DNA of 64,000 bases from Bog-159 sp963843255. Lineage in GTDB: Bacteria; Acidobacteriota; Terriglobia; Bryobacterales; Bryobacteraceae. The notes under the pieces were generated by a model. It saw only the letters and a program-made list of their open reading frames with translations. It was not told where the DNA came from and did no database searches. Below, piece by piece: positions 1-9,321 of this stretch. Location of the stretch: positions 434,001 through 498,000 of the forward strand of contig CAWJJQ010000002.1 of NCBI GenBank assembly GCA_963843255.1, written 5' to 3'. The position numbers were made by a program, and so were the translations under genes. How positions within the stretch are numbered: position 1 is the stretch's first letter; the number at the start of each line of letters is the position of its first letter.

Positions 1-2
1 CC

Positions 3-3000
3 ACTAGTGCATCCACGGATGCCAAAGCTGGCTCCAATGCCGTCAACGTGACCGCTAGCAATGTGACGACTACGGCAACCTGCCCCTGGACGGCGGTCAG
101 CAACAGCTACTGGCTTGCGGTTACCAGCGCCGCTTCGGGGGTTGGAAATCAGACTGTGACTTACTCGGTGGCGGCAAACACCGTGGGCACTACACGGACG
201 GGTATTATTACCGTCGCCGGGATGGCGTTTACGGTGACCCAGACCCCACCACCACCGGGCTTCGCACTCACTGCAGCTCCTTCCGCATTGAGTGTGGCGG
301 CGGGATCGTCGGTCACGGTCGGCATTGGTGTGGTCCCCACGTATGGTTTTCAGGGCAATGTGGCATTAACAGTGTCCGGACTGCCCGCCGGCGTCGGGGC
401 AACCTTTCTTCCCGGAGTAGCCGCAGCCGGCAGCAGGGCCTCGCTGGAACTCACCGCGAGTGCCTGGGCTGCCACGACATCCGGCGGCATCACGGTCACC
501 GGAACCAACGGAAACCTGGCGGTGACGCTGCCGCTGAACGTCAGCGTGGCCGCCGTGCCCGGTTTCTCGCTCAACGCCAACCCATGGACAGTAGCCCTGA
601 GCACCGGGTCTTCCGTAACCACAACCGTGAGCGCGGGGGCATACGGTAATTTCACGGGCAAAGTGATCCTCGCGGTGGTGGGGCTGCCGGCCGGGGTAAG
701 TGCGGTATTCACTCCCACGGCGATCGCACCGGGCAGCACGGCCTCGCTGAAATTCACGGCGGCCGCTTCGGCACTTGCGTTTTCGGGCAATATCACGCTT
801 ACCGGTTTAAGCGGAGGTGTGACGCGCACGGCTCCCATGACGCTGAACGTAAGCGCGACGCCCGGCTTCACGTTGGGCGCCGCGAACGCCGCGATAAGCG
901 TGGCGGCAGGATCTTCGGGGACCGCCAGCATCAATGTCGCGGGCCAGGGTGGGTTCCGTGGGAATGTCACACTGGCCATCGCCAGCCTTCCAGCCGCCGT
1001 CGCAGCGGTGTTCAACCCGCCAACGGTGGCGGCTGGCGGCACTTCCACGTTGACCCTGACGGTGAGCGGATCAACGCTGCCATTCTCGTGCGGCCTAGCG
1101 CTCACGGGCTCGAGCGGAAATCTGACGAGCACGGCTTCTCTGCAGTTGAAGGTAACCAGCGCAGCGAGTTTCACCGTGATTGCGACTCCACCGTCCGTGG
1201 GGGTCGCGCAGGGTTCTTCAGTTACCGCATCCGTCAGCGTCGCTCCCACAAACGGTTTTACAGGGCAGGTGGCGCTGGGGGTTACGGGTCTGCCGCCCGG
1301 CTTGACCGCGAGTTTCACACCTCGAACGGTGGCAGCGGGGAGCGCCTCCCTTCTTACTCTCACTGCGGACCCGGCCGCGGCGACGTTGTCGGCCCGGAAA
1401 CTCGTTTTGGCAGGCAGCAGTGGGAGTGTGACCCGGACGTCAACTCTGATGTTGAATGTGACCGCAGCCGGCTTTACGCTCAGTGCCAACCCCCCGTCGG
1501 TCACACTGGGGGCGGGTTCGTCCGCCCAAACCACAATCGCCGTAGCGGCAACCGGTACCTTCACGGGCAGAGTGCCGCTAGCGGTTTCTTATTTGCCCAC
1601 CGGGGTAACCGCCACCTTCACTCCGCCGACGGTGTCGCCGGGCGGTTCGGCCATCTTGCAGCTCACGGCTCTCTCCTCGGCTCCCGATTCGTCCGGCAAC
1701 GTCGCGCTTACGGGCGCGAACGGGAACATGACCGCTACGGTTCCGCTAGCGGTGAATGTGAACGCCACTCCGGGCTTCTACTTGACGGCGGCGCCTTCGT
1801 CTTTGACTCTTACAGCGGGATCTTCGATCACGGCGACCATAAACGTTACCGCGAAGGGTGGTTTTACGGGCAACGTGAACCTGGCTGCCAACGGTCTGCC
1901 GGCGGCGGTTACGGCCATATTTTCGCCGCCTTCTCCTGCGGTGGGCAGCACCTCCACCGTGACACTCACCGCCAGCGTGTGGGCGCCCGCCTTCTCCGGT
2001 AAGATCGTGCTGACTGGCACCAGCGGAACCGTGACGGGCACCTCCGCATTCAGCGTGAACCTGATCCCCGCGCCCGGATTCGCTCTGACGGCCACCCCGC
2101 AGGTGGTGACCGTGATAGCGGGATCCTCGGCGACCAGCACCATTCGCATCGCCGGCACAAGCGGATTCCAGGGGACTGTCGCCTTGTTTTTATCCGGGCT
2201 GCCACCCGGCGTTACAGCAACGCTCCCGGCATCGCCCATGGTAGGCGGGACCGCCACATTGAGGGTCACGGCGTCCGCTTCGGCGGTCGTGTCTTCCAGC
2301 CGCATCCTGGTTACGGGAGTGAGCGGGGTGGTGGCGGTCTCGATCGTGCTGACCTTGAACGTAAACGCCCCCGGTTTTTCTATCAGGACGGGTGCGCCGT
2401 CTCTCACTGTGGGATGGGGATTGTCTGTGTCCACAACGGTCACAGTCGTGCCGATTATGGGGTACGGCGGCATGGTCACGTTTTCTGCCACGGGTCTTCC
2501 CTGCGGAGTAAGTGCGGTATTCACGCCGCCGGCCGTCCGCGCTGGAGGTAAAGCAACCCTGACTCTCAGCTCGGTTTTCGGTTCCGAGATCACCACGAAC
2601 GTCATGGTGACCGGCACGAGCGGCAACCTGACGGCGTCAAGCCCGCTGAGTCTTACGGCTGACGAGGAGTCGGTCGGGTTCCAGTTGCTGGCGAGCCCCT
2701 ATTTCGTCGATCTGCAACCGGGAGGGACCGCGACCACCCGTATCACTATGCAACCGACCCTTGGTTACACCGGCAAAGCGTCGCTTTGGGTTCCTCCAAA
2801 TATCCTGCCGGCGGGCGTCACCGCCACGGTCAGCCCTTCGTCGATTGGGCCCGGGCAAGTGGCCACATTGACCCTGCAGGCCGCAGCGTCGGCGCCCGCG
2901 CCTACCGGCTACATACAGGTACAAGGGTCGATCGGCAATGCCGCGATGGGCCTGCTTCGCATTACCCTGAATAACGACGCGCCGGGATTCAGCTTCGAGG

Positions 3001-3602
3001 CCCCTTACCTGCCGACTTCAGTGCTGACGGGTTTCATCGACACGGTGCTGGTCATCAATTTTTCAGGTGGATTCAATGGCGATATTCAACTGGCATTCTC
3101 CGGCCTGCCACCCGGCGTAGTGGGCTCATTCCAGCCAGCTCCGGCCTATGAAACCAATGTCCGCAACGTGTGGTTCGAGCTGGCGGCCGGTGTGACCGCG
3201 GTGGCATCTCCTCCGACCGCGGTTACCATTACGGGCACCAGCGGCAACCTGACCGCCTCGATCACTTTCAACATATCCGTGATACCGACTACGAACTTCT
3301 GGGTGGATCCGCCCGTTGAGGGTATCTCCGATTCGGATTACTTTTCGACGGCGGCAGGCGGCATTGCGACGGCCACGCTGCTTGGAATCGGGCAGGGCGC
3401 CGGATTCACGGTGAGCCTATCCGGTGTGCCTCCGAACGCCACGGCCACTCTGGTGCCATCGCCCCCCTCCGAATACATTGTGAACATTGCGACGACAAGC
3501 CAGACGCCGCCAGGTTGCTATGTGATCTCATATGTGGGCAACGCGCCTGGCGAGCCGCCATTTACCCGAGGGTGGCCGTTGATTCTGACGGTAACCCAGT
3601 AA
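3..3602 (+). CDS. BACON/Ig-like repeat surface protein (5' end cut by window)
   Basis: The frame is open from the left edge, so the true start lies outside; the first in-frame GTG is at 48. The visible N-terminal part is a BACON-type all-beta module with a CPW...YWLAV core that ends in FTVTQ. It is followed by about eleven tandem modules of roughly 95 residues. Most begin with a (P)GF.L.A.P.....AGSS pattern, continue with GF.G.V.L...GLP.GV.A.F.P, and end in ..TGTSGN.T....L.V. The composition is rich in Thr, Ala, Gly and Val with almost no charge, typical of secreted or cell-surface stalk proteins. There are no visible catalytic motifs and no TIGR03437 tail. The likely role is adhesion or surface structure, which is inference. 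The last two or three modules are more diverged than the others. Confidence 0.8.
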   Translation, partial: TSASTDAKAGSNAVNVTASNVTTTATCPWTAVSNSYWLAVTSAASGVGNQTVTYSVAANTVGTTRTGIITVAGMAFTVTQTPPPPGFALTAAPSALSVAAGSSVTVGIGVVPTYGFQGNVALTVSGLPAGVGATFLPGVAAAGSRASLELTASAWAATTSGGITVTGTNGNLAVTLPLNVSVAAVPGFSLNANPWTVALSTGSSVTTTVSAGAYGNFTGKVILAVVGLPAGVSAVFTPTAIAPGSTASLKFTAAASALAFSGNITLTGLSGGVTRTAPMTLNVSATPGFTLGAANAAISVAAGSSGTASINVAGQGGFRGNVTLAIASLPAAVAAVFNPPTVAAGGTSTLTLTVSGSTLPFSCGLALTGSSGNLTSTASLQLKVTSAASFTVIATPPSVGVAQGSSVTASVSVAPTNGFTGQVALGVTGLPPGLTASFTPRTVAAGSASLLTLTADPAAATLSARKLVLAGSSGSVTRTSTLMLNVTAAGFTLSANPPSVTLGAGSSAQTTIAVAATGTFTGRVPLAVSYLPTGVTATFTPPTVSPGGSAILQLTALSSAPDSSGNVALTGANGNMTATVPLAVNVNATPGFYLTAAPSSLTLTAGSSITATINVTAKGGFTGNVNLAANGLPAAVTAIFSPPSPAVGSTSTVTLTASVWAPAFSGKIVLTGTSGTVTGTSAFSVNLIPAPGFALTATPQVVTVIAGSSATSTIRIAGTSGFQGTVALFLSGLPPGVTATLPASPMVGGTATLRVTASASAVVSSSRILVTGVSGVVAVSIVLTLNVNAPGFSIRTGAPSLTVGWGLSVSTTVTVVPIMGYGGMVTFSATGLPCGVSAVFTPPAVRAGGKATLTLSSVFGSEITTNVMVTGTSGNLTASSPLSLTADEESVGFQLLASPYFVDLQPGGTATTRITMQPTLGYTGKASLWVPPNILPAGVTATVSPSSIGPGQVATLTLQAAASAPAPTGYIQVQGSIGNAAMGLLRITLNNDAPGFSFEAPYLPTSVLTGFIDTVLVINFSGGFNGDIQLAFSGLPPGVVGSFQPAPAYETNVRNVWFELAAGVTAVASPPTAVTITGTSGNLTASITFNISVIPTTNFWVDPPVEGISDSDYFSTAAGGIATATLLGIGQGAGFTVSLSGVPPNATATLVPSPPSEYIVNIATTSQTPPGCYVISYVGNAPGEPPFTRGWPLILTVTQ

Positions 3603-3867
3603 CCGGGCCAACCTCGGGTTTGGTTAACCTGCATGTCGATGGCAGAACACACCTGAGAAAGGCGCTCAAGTATCAGGTATGCGTGACTTTCCGGACAGCG
3701 AACCGGACTAAAGTCCGTGCGCGCGAGTATAAGTGCCGCGAGGGGCCGACAGTTTATTCGTGGCGATGCTATCCACAATGGCGGCAAAGCGTCTATAGCT
3801 GGTACCGGCGGATTTGAGATTGGCCGGCCTCAATTCTTGCTAGGCTAATCTTTTCGACATCCATCCT

Positions 3868-6800
3868 ATGCGTTTTCCACTCCCGATCATTCCTCAAACG
3901 CGGCTCGTCCGAGCCGGCGTTCTGGTTTTCTTTGCACTGGCTGTGCCGGTGTTAGCGCAAACCAAACTTCTCCGTTTTCCGGACATCCACGATAATCGCA
4001 TCGTGTTTACCCACGGCGGCGACCTGTGGATGGTCAGTGCCGCGGGAGGCACAGCCACACGCCTGACGGCGCACCCGGGCGTGGAGGTGTTCGCGAAATT
4101 CTCGCCCGATGGCAAACAGATCGCCTTCACCGGGCAATACGACGGCGATGAGCAGGTTTATGTCATGCCCGCAGAGGGCGGCGAACCCAAGCAGTTGACC
4201 TTCTATCCGGCGCGCGGGCCGCTGGCGCCGCGGTGGGGCTACGACAACCAGGTCTACGGCTGGACCAACGACGGCCATTATGTCATTTATCGCTCCATGC
4301 GGGATGCGCGCGCGCTGGCCATAACCCGCCTCTATAGGGTGCCGGTCGATGGCGGACCTTCCGAGTTGCTTCCCATGCCGGTTTCGGGGGCCGGATCGTT
4401 CTCGCCGGGCGGGAACGAGATCGTATATTCGCCGCAAGCACGCGACTTCCGCACAGAGAAGCGGTACAGCGGCGGCCAAGCGAATGCGCTGTATATTTTC
4501 GACACAGAAACACACGCCGCCAAACGAATTACCGAAGGTCCACGCGCCAGCCGCGATCCCATGTGGATCGGCAAGGAGATCTATTACGACTCGGATCGCG
4601 ACGGGCACTTCAACATCTACGCCTACGATACGGCCAGCGGGAAGACGCGCCAGATAACCCGCTACGATTTGTGGGATGTACGATGGCCCAGCACAGACCG
4701 CCAGCAGCGCATCGTCTACGAGTTGGACGGCGAGCTTGAAATCCTGGATGTGAAAACGGGAAAGAGCCAGCATATTTCAGTGCGAGTGCCGGACGACGGC
4801 GTCAACCGGCGGCCGAGCTACGTGTCTGCGGCGAACCTGATCGAGGACGTGGAACTCAGTCCGAAAGGCGAGCGCGTGCTGTTCGCGGCGCGTGGAGATA
4901 TTTTCTCGGCGCCGGTCGAGAAGGGGTCCACCCGCAACCTGACGCATTCGCCGGGTGCGCACGATAAGTGGCCGGCCTGGTCGCCGGACGGGTCTAAGAT
5001 CGCTTATCTTTCCGATGCCAGCGGCGAGGAAGAAGTTTACGTGGCGGCGCAGGATGGCTCGTCACCCGCGGAGAAAGTCACCAGCGGGGGCCATGCGTTC
5101 CGTTATCAGCCCACCTGGTCGCCGGACAACCAGCACATTGCGTTCAGCGACAAGGATGGCCGGCTCTGGATGGTATCTTTGGCGGACCACACCACCGTGG
5201 AGATCGCGCATTCGACGGAGGGCTCGATCCGCGACTATGCCTGGTCGCCGGGAGGCGGCTACTTGGCGTTTAGCATGAACGACCACCGGTCCTTTTCGGC
5301 GCTCTATATTTGGTCGATGAAGGAGGCCAAACTGCACCGCGTGTCGAGCGGCATGTTCAACGAAAACTCCCCGGCCTGGCATCCCGGCGGCGACTATCTG
5401 TATTTCCTGGCCAATCATGAATTCCAGCCGCTGATATCGCAGATCGAGTTTGACTTTGCGGGAAACCGGTCGGCCGGGATCTTCGTGATGGCGCTGCGCA
5501 AAGACGTGAAAAATCCTTTTCCGCCGGAGAGCGACGAGGTCACCATCAAGGACGCCGCCAAAGACGCCCCGAAAGACAAGGCGAAGGCCGATAAAGACAA
5601 AGACAAAGATAAAGATAAAGACAAAGATAAGGACGAAAAAGCCAAGAAAGCGGACGAGCCGAAGGACGGTGGCATCGACTTCGACGGCGTCGAGCAGCGA
5701 GTGGCGCGGGTTCCGCTCGACGCCGAGAACTATTACGGCCTGACCGTGAAGAGCGACGCGCTCCTATATGGCGTATCGCCCGAGGGTTACTACGGGCGCT
5801 CCGCGGCGGGAAAGGCCACGCTGCGTATCTTCGCGTTCAAAGACCGCAAGGAAACCACGCTGGCGGATGGGATCGGTGGGTTTACGGTATCGCAGGATGG
5901 CTCGAAGGTGCTGGTGCGCCAAGAGGACGCCTGGAATGTATACGACGCCACACCATCCGGCGCGAGCACCAAGAAGACGGTATCGACCGCCGGATTGATG
6001 CTGGAGAAAGATCCGGTCGCCGAGTGGAATGAAATCTTCAACGAAGTGTGGCGCCGCTATCGCGACTTCTTCTATGCGCCCAACATGCACGGGTACGATT
6101 GGGAGGCGTTGCGGCAGCGTTACAGCCAGCTACTGCCCTACGTGGCGCACCGCACGGATTTGAATTACGTGATCGGCGAGATGATCTCGGAGTTGACCGT
6201 GCAGCACGCCTACATCGATGGCGGCGACGTGCAGATTCCGCCGCGCCCGCACGCCGGCCTGCCGGGAGCGCGCTTTGCGGTGGATACAGGCTGTGGCCGG
6301 TATCGTATCGCCGAAATCTTCCGCGGACAGAATGAGGAAGAAGTGTACCGGTCGCCCTTGACCGAACTCGGCGTTGACGCCAGCGTAGGCGACTATGTGC
6401 TCAGCATCAATGGCGAAGATGTAACCACCAAGGACGATATCTACAAATTCCTGCGCCATGCGGGCGATGCGCCGGTGATCCTGATGCTGAACACCACGCC
6501 GTCGCTCGATGGGCGCGCGCAAGGTAAGCTACCGGCCGCTGGGCCACGAGACGGACCTGTTGTACTTCAACTGGGTGGAGACGAATCGCAAGCGCGTGGA
6601 CGAGCTATCGCACGGGCGCATCGGTTACATGCACCTGCCGGATATGGGCGCGGCCGGCATTCGCGAGTTCATCAAATGGTATTATCCGCAGTTGCGCAAG
6701 GAAGCCCTGCTGATCGACGACCGGGCCAACGGAGGAGGCAACATTTCGCGCATGGTAATCCAGCGGCTGACGCGCACGCTGCTGGCGACCACCTACGCAC

Positions 6801-7222
6801 GCACCATAGCCACGCCGCAACCCTATCCGGACAGCGTATTCATCGGGCCGAAAGCCGTGCTGCTGGACGGCAACTCGGCTTCGGACGGCGATATCTTTCC
6901 GTGGATGTTCCGCACTGCGAAACTGGGTCCGCTGATCGGCGAGCGGTCCTGGGGCGGCGTGGTCGGGATTACCAGCCACGGCCAGGTGATCGACGGCGGA
7001 GATGTGAATGTGCCGGAGTTCGCCTATGCCACGGCGGAGGGGCAGTGGGCGGTCGAGGGGCACGGCGTGGATCCGGATATCGTGGTGGAGAACGATCCAA
7101 AGTCGTTGATAGACGGCCATGATCCGCAATTGGAACGTGGGGTTGCGGAATTGCTCAAAGCGCTAGACAAATCGAATCCGAAGCTGCCGGAGCACGCCCC
7201 GTATCCTGTAAAGCTGAAGTAA
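3868..7222 (+). CDS. Tricorn-like S41 peptidase, interrupted by one frameshift
   Basis: This is a secreted homologue of tricorn protease, which trims oligopeptides. A signal peptide ending in VLA-Q is followed by two WD40/TolB-like propellers (to about residue 690), a helical region, a PDZ domain and a tail-specific protease domain. Catalytic features are visible: His in VQHAYIDGGD, the Ser/Asp pair in GNSASDGDIFP, and Glu in WAVEGHGVDPD. The first frame stays open to 7122, but its product loses family resemblance after LMLNTTPSLDG. The correct sequence resumes in the next frame at GARKVSYRPLG and runs to a stop at 7220-7222. One extra G in the GGG at 6511-6513 explains the shift. Corrected, the protein is about 1117 residues, normal for the family. 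Residues 561-601 form a Lys/Asp-rich linker. The frameshift may be a sequencing error or a real mutation. Confidence 0.85.
5548..5670 (+). repeat. Coding Lys-Asp repeat in the tricorn-like gene
   Basis: An array of AAAGAC/AAAGAT hexamers encodes alternating Lys and Asp, flanked by Ala/Lys-rich sequence. It sits between the second propeller and the protease half. It is probably a flexible charged linker, and such tracts are prone to slippage and length change. Confidence 0.7.
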
Positions 7223-7225
7223 GCC

Positions 7226-7273
7226 GTGGGGCAGGCCCCCGGCCTGCGCGGGGCTCCCTTAGCCCCGCCGCCT
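7226..7273. repeat. Dispersed palindromic element, half copy; hairpin
   Basis: It begins 3 bases after the tricorn-like stop codon. It matches the left half of the full element at 26566-26650: GTGGGGCAGGCCC, then GGCCTGCGCGGGGCT. It contains a perfect 8-bp hairpin (7248-7255 with 7261-7268, 5-nt loop). No T-run follows, so a role as a terminator is possible but unproven. Confidence 0.6.
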
Positions 7274-7303
7274 TGGCGCTTGGGCTATGAACCTAGTGTG
7301 GAT

Positions 7304-8036
7304 TCAGTTGGTGGACCGGGCGCCGCGGCGGCGCACTAGGAAGATGACGGCGAATACTGCCAAAAGATCGAACGCTAGGATAACCGGCGCTGGCGCTTCG
7401 GGCGTCTGGATGGCAGGCCCCACGACCAGGAATTCCTGGGGCGTTGAAGTTTTGCACGGTCCACCAGGACAGGTCACTTTGCCGTTCGGAATCGGCGAGT
7501 AAATCTGGACGTTGCCGTATTCATTCGGAGTGTACTTCTGCTCGCAGCCGCATTCAGATATGACTGCGCCTGCCCCCCGACAGTTGAATTCCAACTGGTC
7601 AAGTTCGAAATTGCCTTGGGATAAAAGACGCCCCAGATCGCGAAGGTGATTGCACCTTGCTGGGTAGTGTTGCCGTTCTGAAAAGCTGTCAGCAGCAGAG
7701 TGCTTAGATAGGCCGCCTCGTCATAATCCGTCGTTTGTTGGGCTGCCGAGAGAATCATTTTGTTGTGTTTTGCGTATTGCCGATGTTCGAGTAATTGTAG
7801 ACATTGGCCGTCCACGATTCACCGACGTAGACGCTGTCCAAATAGTCGTCGCAGATGACCAAAGTGTTGGCAACACCGTTAACAGTCGCATAATACGGAT
7901 CGACGTAGACCCCGTCCATCAAGTCGGACCCGTGGCTGGTAAGCGTCATGCTCGCGGTTGGCTGCGCGTACAGGCTGCCCGCTGCTGCCAGGGCAACCAT
8001 GACAAAAACACACGACAATGCCGTTTTGTTGCGCAC
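7304..8036 (-). pseudogene. PEP-CTERM-like exported protein, two frameshifts
   Basis: Three minus-strand reading frames join into one protein. The GTG at 8036 follows GGAG at good spacing, and a signal peptide (KTALSCVFVMVALAAAGSLYAQ) leads into a mature part containing VICDDYLDSVYVG and a segment ending NYSNIGNTQNTT. The frame breaks in an A-run near 7755-7762, where one missing A would restore it, and again near 7535-7550. The last piece carries QEFLVV, TPEAP, a hydrophobic helix and RRRG, which is the tripartite layout of exosortase sorting tails with PEA in place of PEP. It is paralogous to the next gene (7304-8036 versus 8262-9051). The breaks may be indel errors or decay. A product is likely only if the frames are in fact intact. 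Confidence 0.65.
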
Positions 8037-8261
8037 TTTAATCTCCGCCGCCCCCGAATTTCGCACTTGGACAACCCAGGGAACTCAAGCTACGAAGTAA
8101 GTTTATTACAGAACGGTAGATCGCGCAATCGTACTAAAGGGCAAAACCTTCGGAAGAAACTGCCAATTTTCCTATGAGTACTAGTGGGAAGGGGGTAGGT
8201 AATTGAGACGGTACCGGATGGGCTAACCGAAGCTCGCCCACCCGGAAAATCCTGCATGCAA

Positions 8262-9051
8262 CTACGACGGAGAGATAGACTTGGCGCCGAAGAACCGGCG
8301 GCGCAGCACGAAAAACGCGCCTAGCAGAACCCCGAAATCCATTCCCAGGTTCGCCCAAACGGGAGCCTCGGGAGTCTGAACCACGAGGAACTCTTGGGAT
8401 TTGGACAGAGGGCTAGGCGTATACACGGTGACCGTGGGGCCATTATATCCGTTCGCAGTACTCAAGAAAGCGGTCTGCATGTCGGCTACTACGTTTTTCT
8501 GCACCTGCGGTCTGGGACAAGTTGTTGATGCCGGTGACGTTGTTAAAAGCGTTCTGGCCATTGAAGATCGTCCAGATCGCGAAAGAGTATTCGCTCGCCA
8601 ATTGGGCGTTGTTCATATTGCTGGGCATCAACAACTGGACAGCCAACCAAGCCGCTGCATTGTAGGACTGTTGGGCCGTAAAGAGCTGATTCGAGTTGTC
8701 AAGACTGTCAAGATTGTAACTTGCTGACCCATCGGCGAGCGTGACGTTTATACTTTCATTGTAGCCGAACTTCTCCCCACTGAGGTTCTCTACGGTGGAT
8801 GCGGTCACGGTCCAGGGATTGTTGAGGTAGCTGTCGGTGCTGAAGTCATCGCAAATCACGTTGCCCGTATACAAGACGTTGCCATTCGAATCCTTAACGG
8901 TTCCAGTGTATGGGCTCACGTATACATTGCCCATGGTAAAGGCGTTGCCGACGGTATTCAGGGTCATGGTGTCCTGGGCCAGCGCCATGGAGGCCAGGCT
9001 CAGTATCCCCAAAATGATGCTAACGTACTTGATTTGCTGGATTGCGCGCAT
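8262..9051 (-). pseudogene. PEP-CTERM-like exported protein, one frameshift
   Basis: The start at 9051 (ATG) gives a signal peptide (YVSIILGILSLASMALAQ), then MTLNTVG, VYVSPYTGTV and VICDDF segments shared with the neighbouring paralogue. The frame holds to GINNLSQTAGAEK near 8512. It continues in another frame as NVVADMQTAFLSTANGYNG and ends with SQEFLVVQTPEAP, a membrane helix and RRRFF. A single extra A in an A5 run (coding strand, near 8505) accounts for the switch. The C-terminus has the three parts of an exosortase sorting signal, with PEA instead of PEP. The function of the mature part is unknown. It lies back to back with a PrsT-like TPR lipoprotein gene, consistent with an exosortase-linked export set. 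Confidence 0.7.
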
Positions 9052-9321
9052 ATGTTTTCTAGCCCTTGGTCTCGCAGCTCAAAAGTCTCACAAACGTAAA
9101 CATCACTTCTCTGTGCCGCAACGGATTTGAAAAGGTCTCTTGAGCCAATGTTAGTTATAAGCCAGCCCGCCGAAGCAGTCAATGGGACCAAAGGGCAACG
9201 CAAGTACATAAAAACAAAGCTGAGAGGACTAGTACTCTGTCGGCCGCATTGGTTGGGTGAGCAGATTGAATTCGTGAAAGAATATAAAAGTATGGGCGAT
9301 TGCCGTTTTCTTTGAATAGCT

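Noticed and set aside
350..2626. Long minus-strand frames (350-1564 and 1778-2626)
   Set aside because: They mirror the repeat protein on the plus strand; their apparent repeats are the complement of the coding repeats.
5548..5670. Short tandem repeats as a CRISPR array
   Set aside because: Hexamers without spacers, in frame, encoding Lys-Asp inside the tricorn-like gene.
8067..8261. Sigma-54-type promoter for the first PEP-CTERM-like gene
   Set aside because: A TGGCA is present, but no TTGC at the required -12 spacing.
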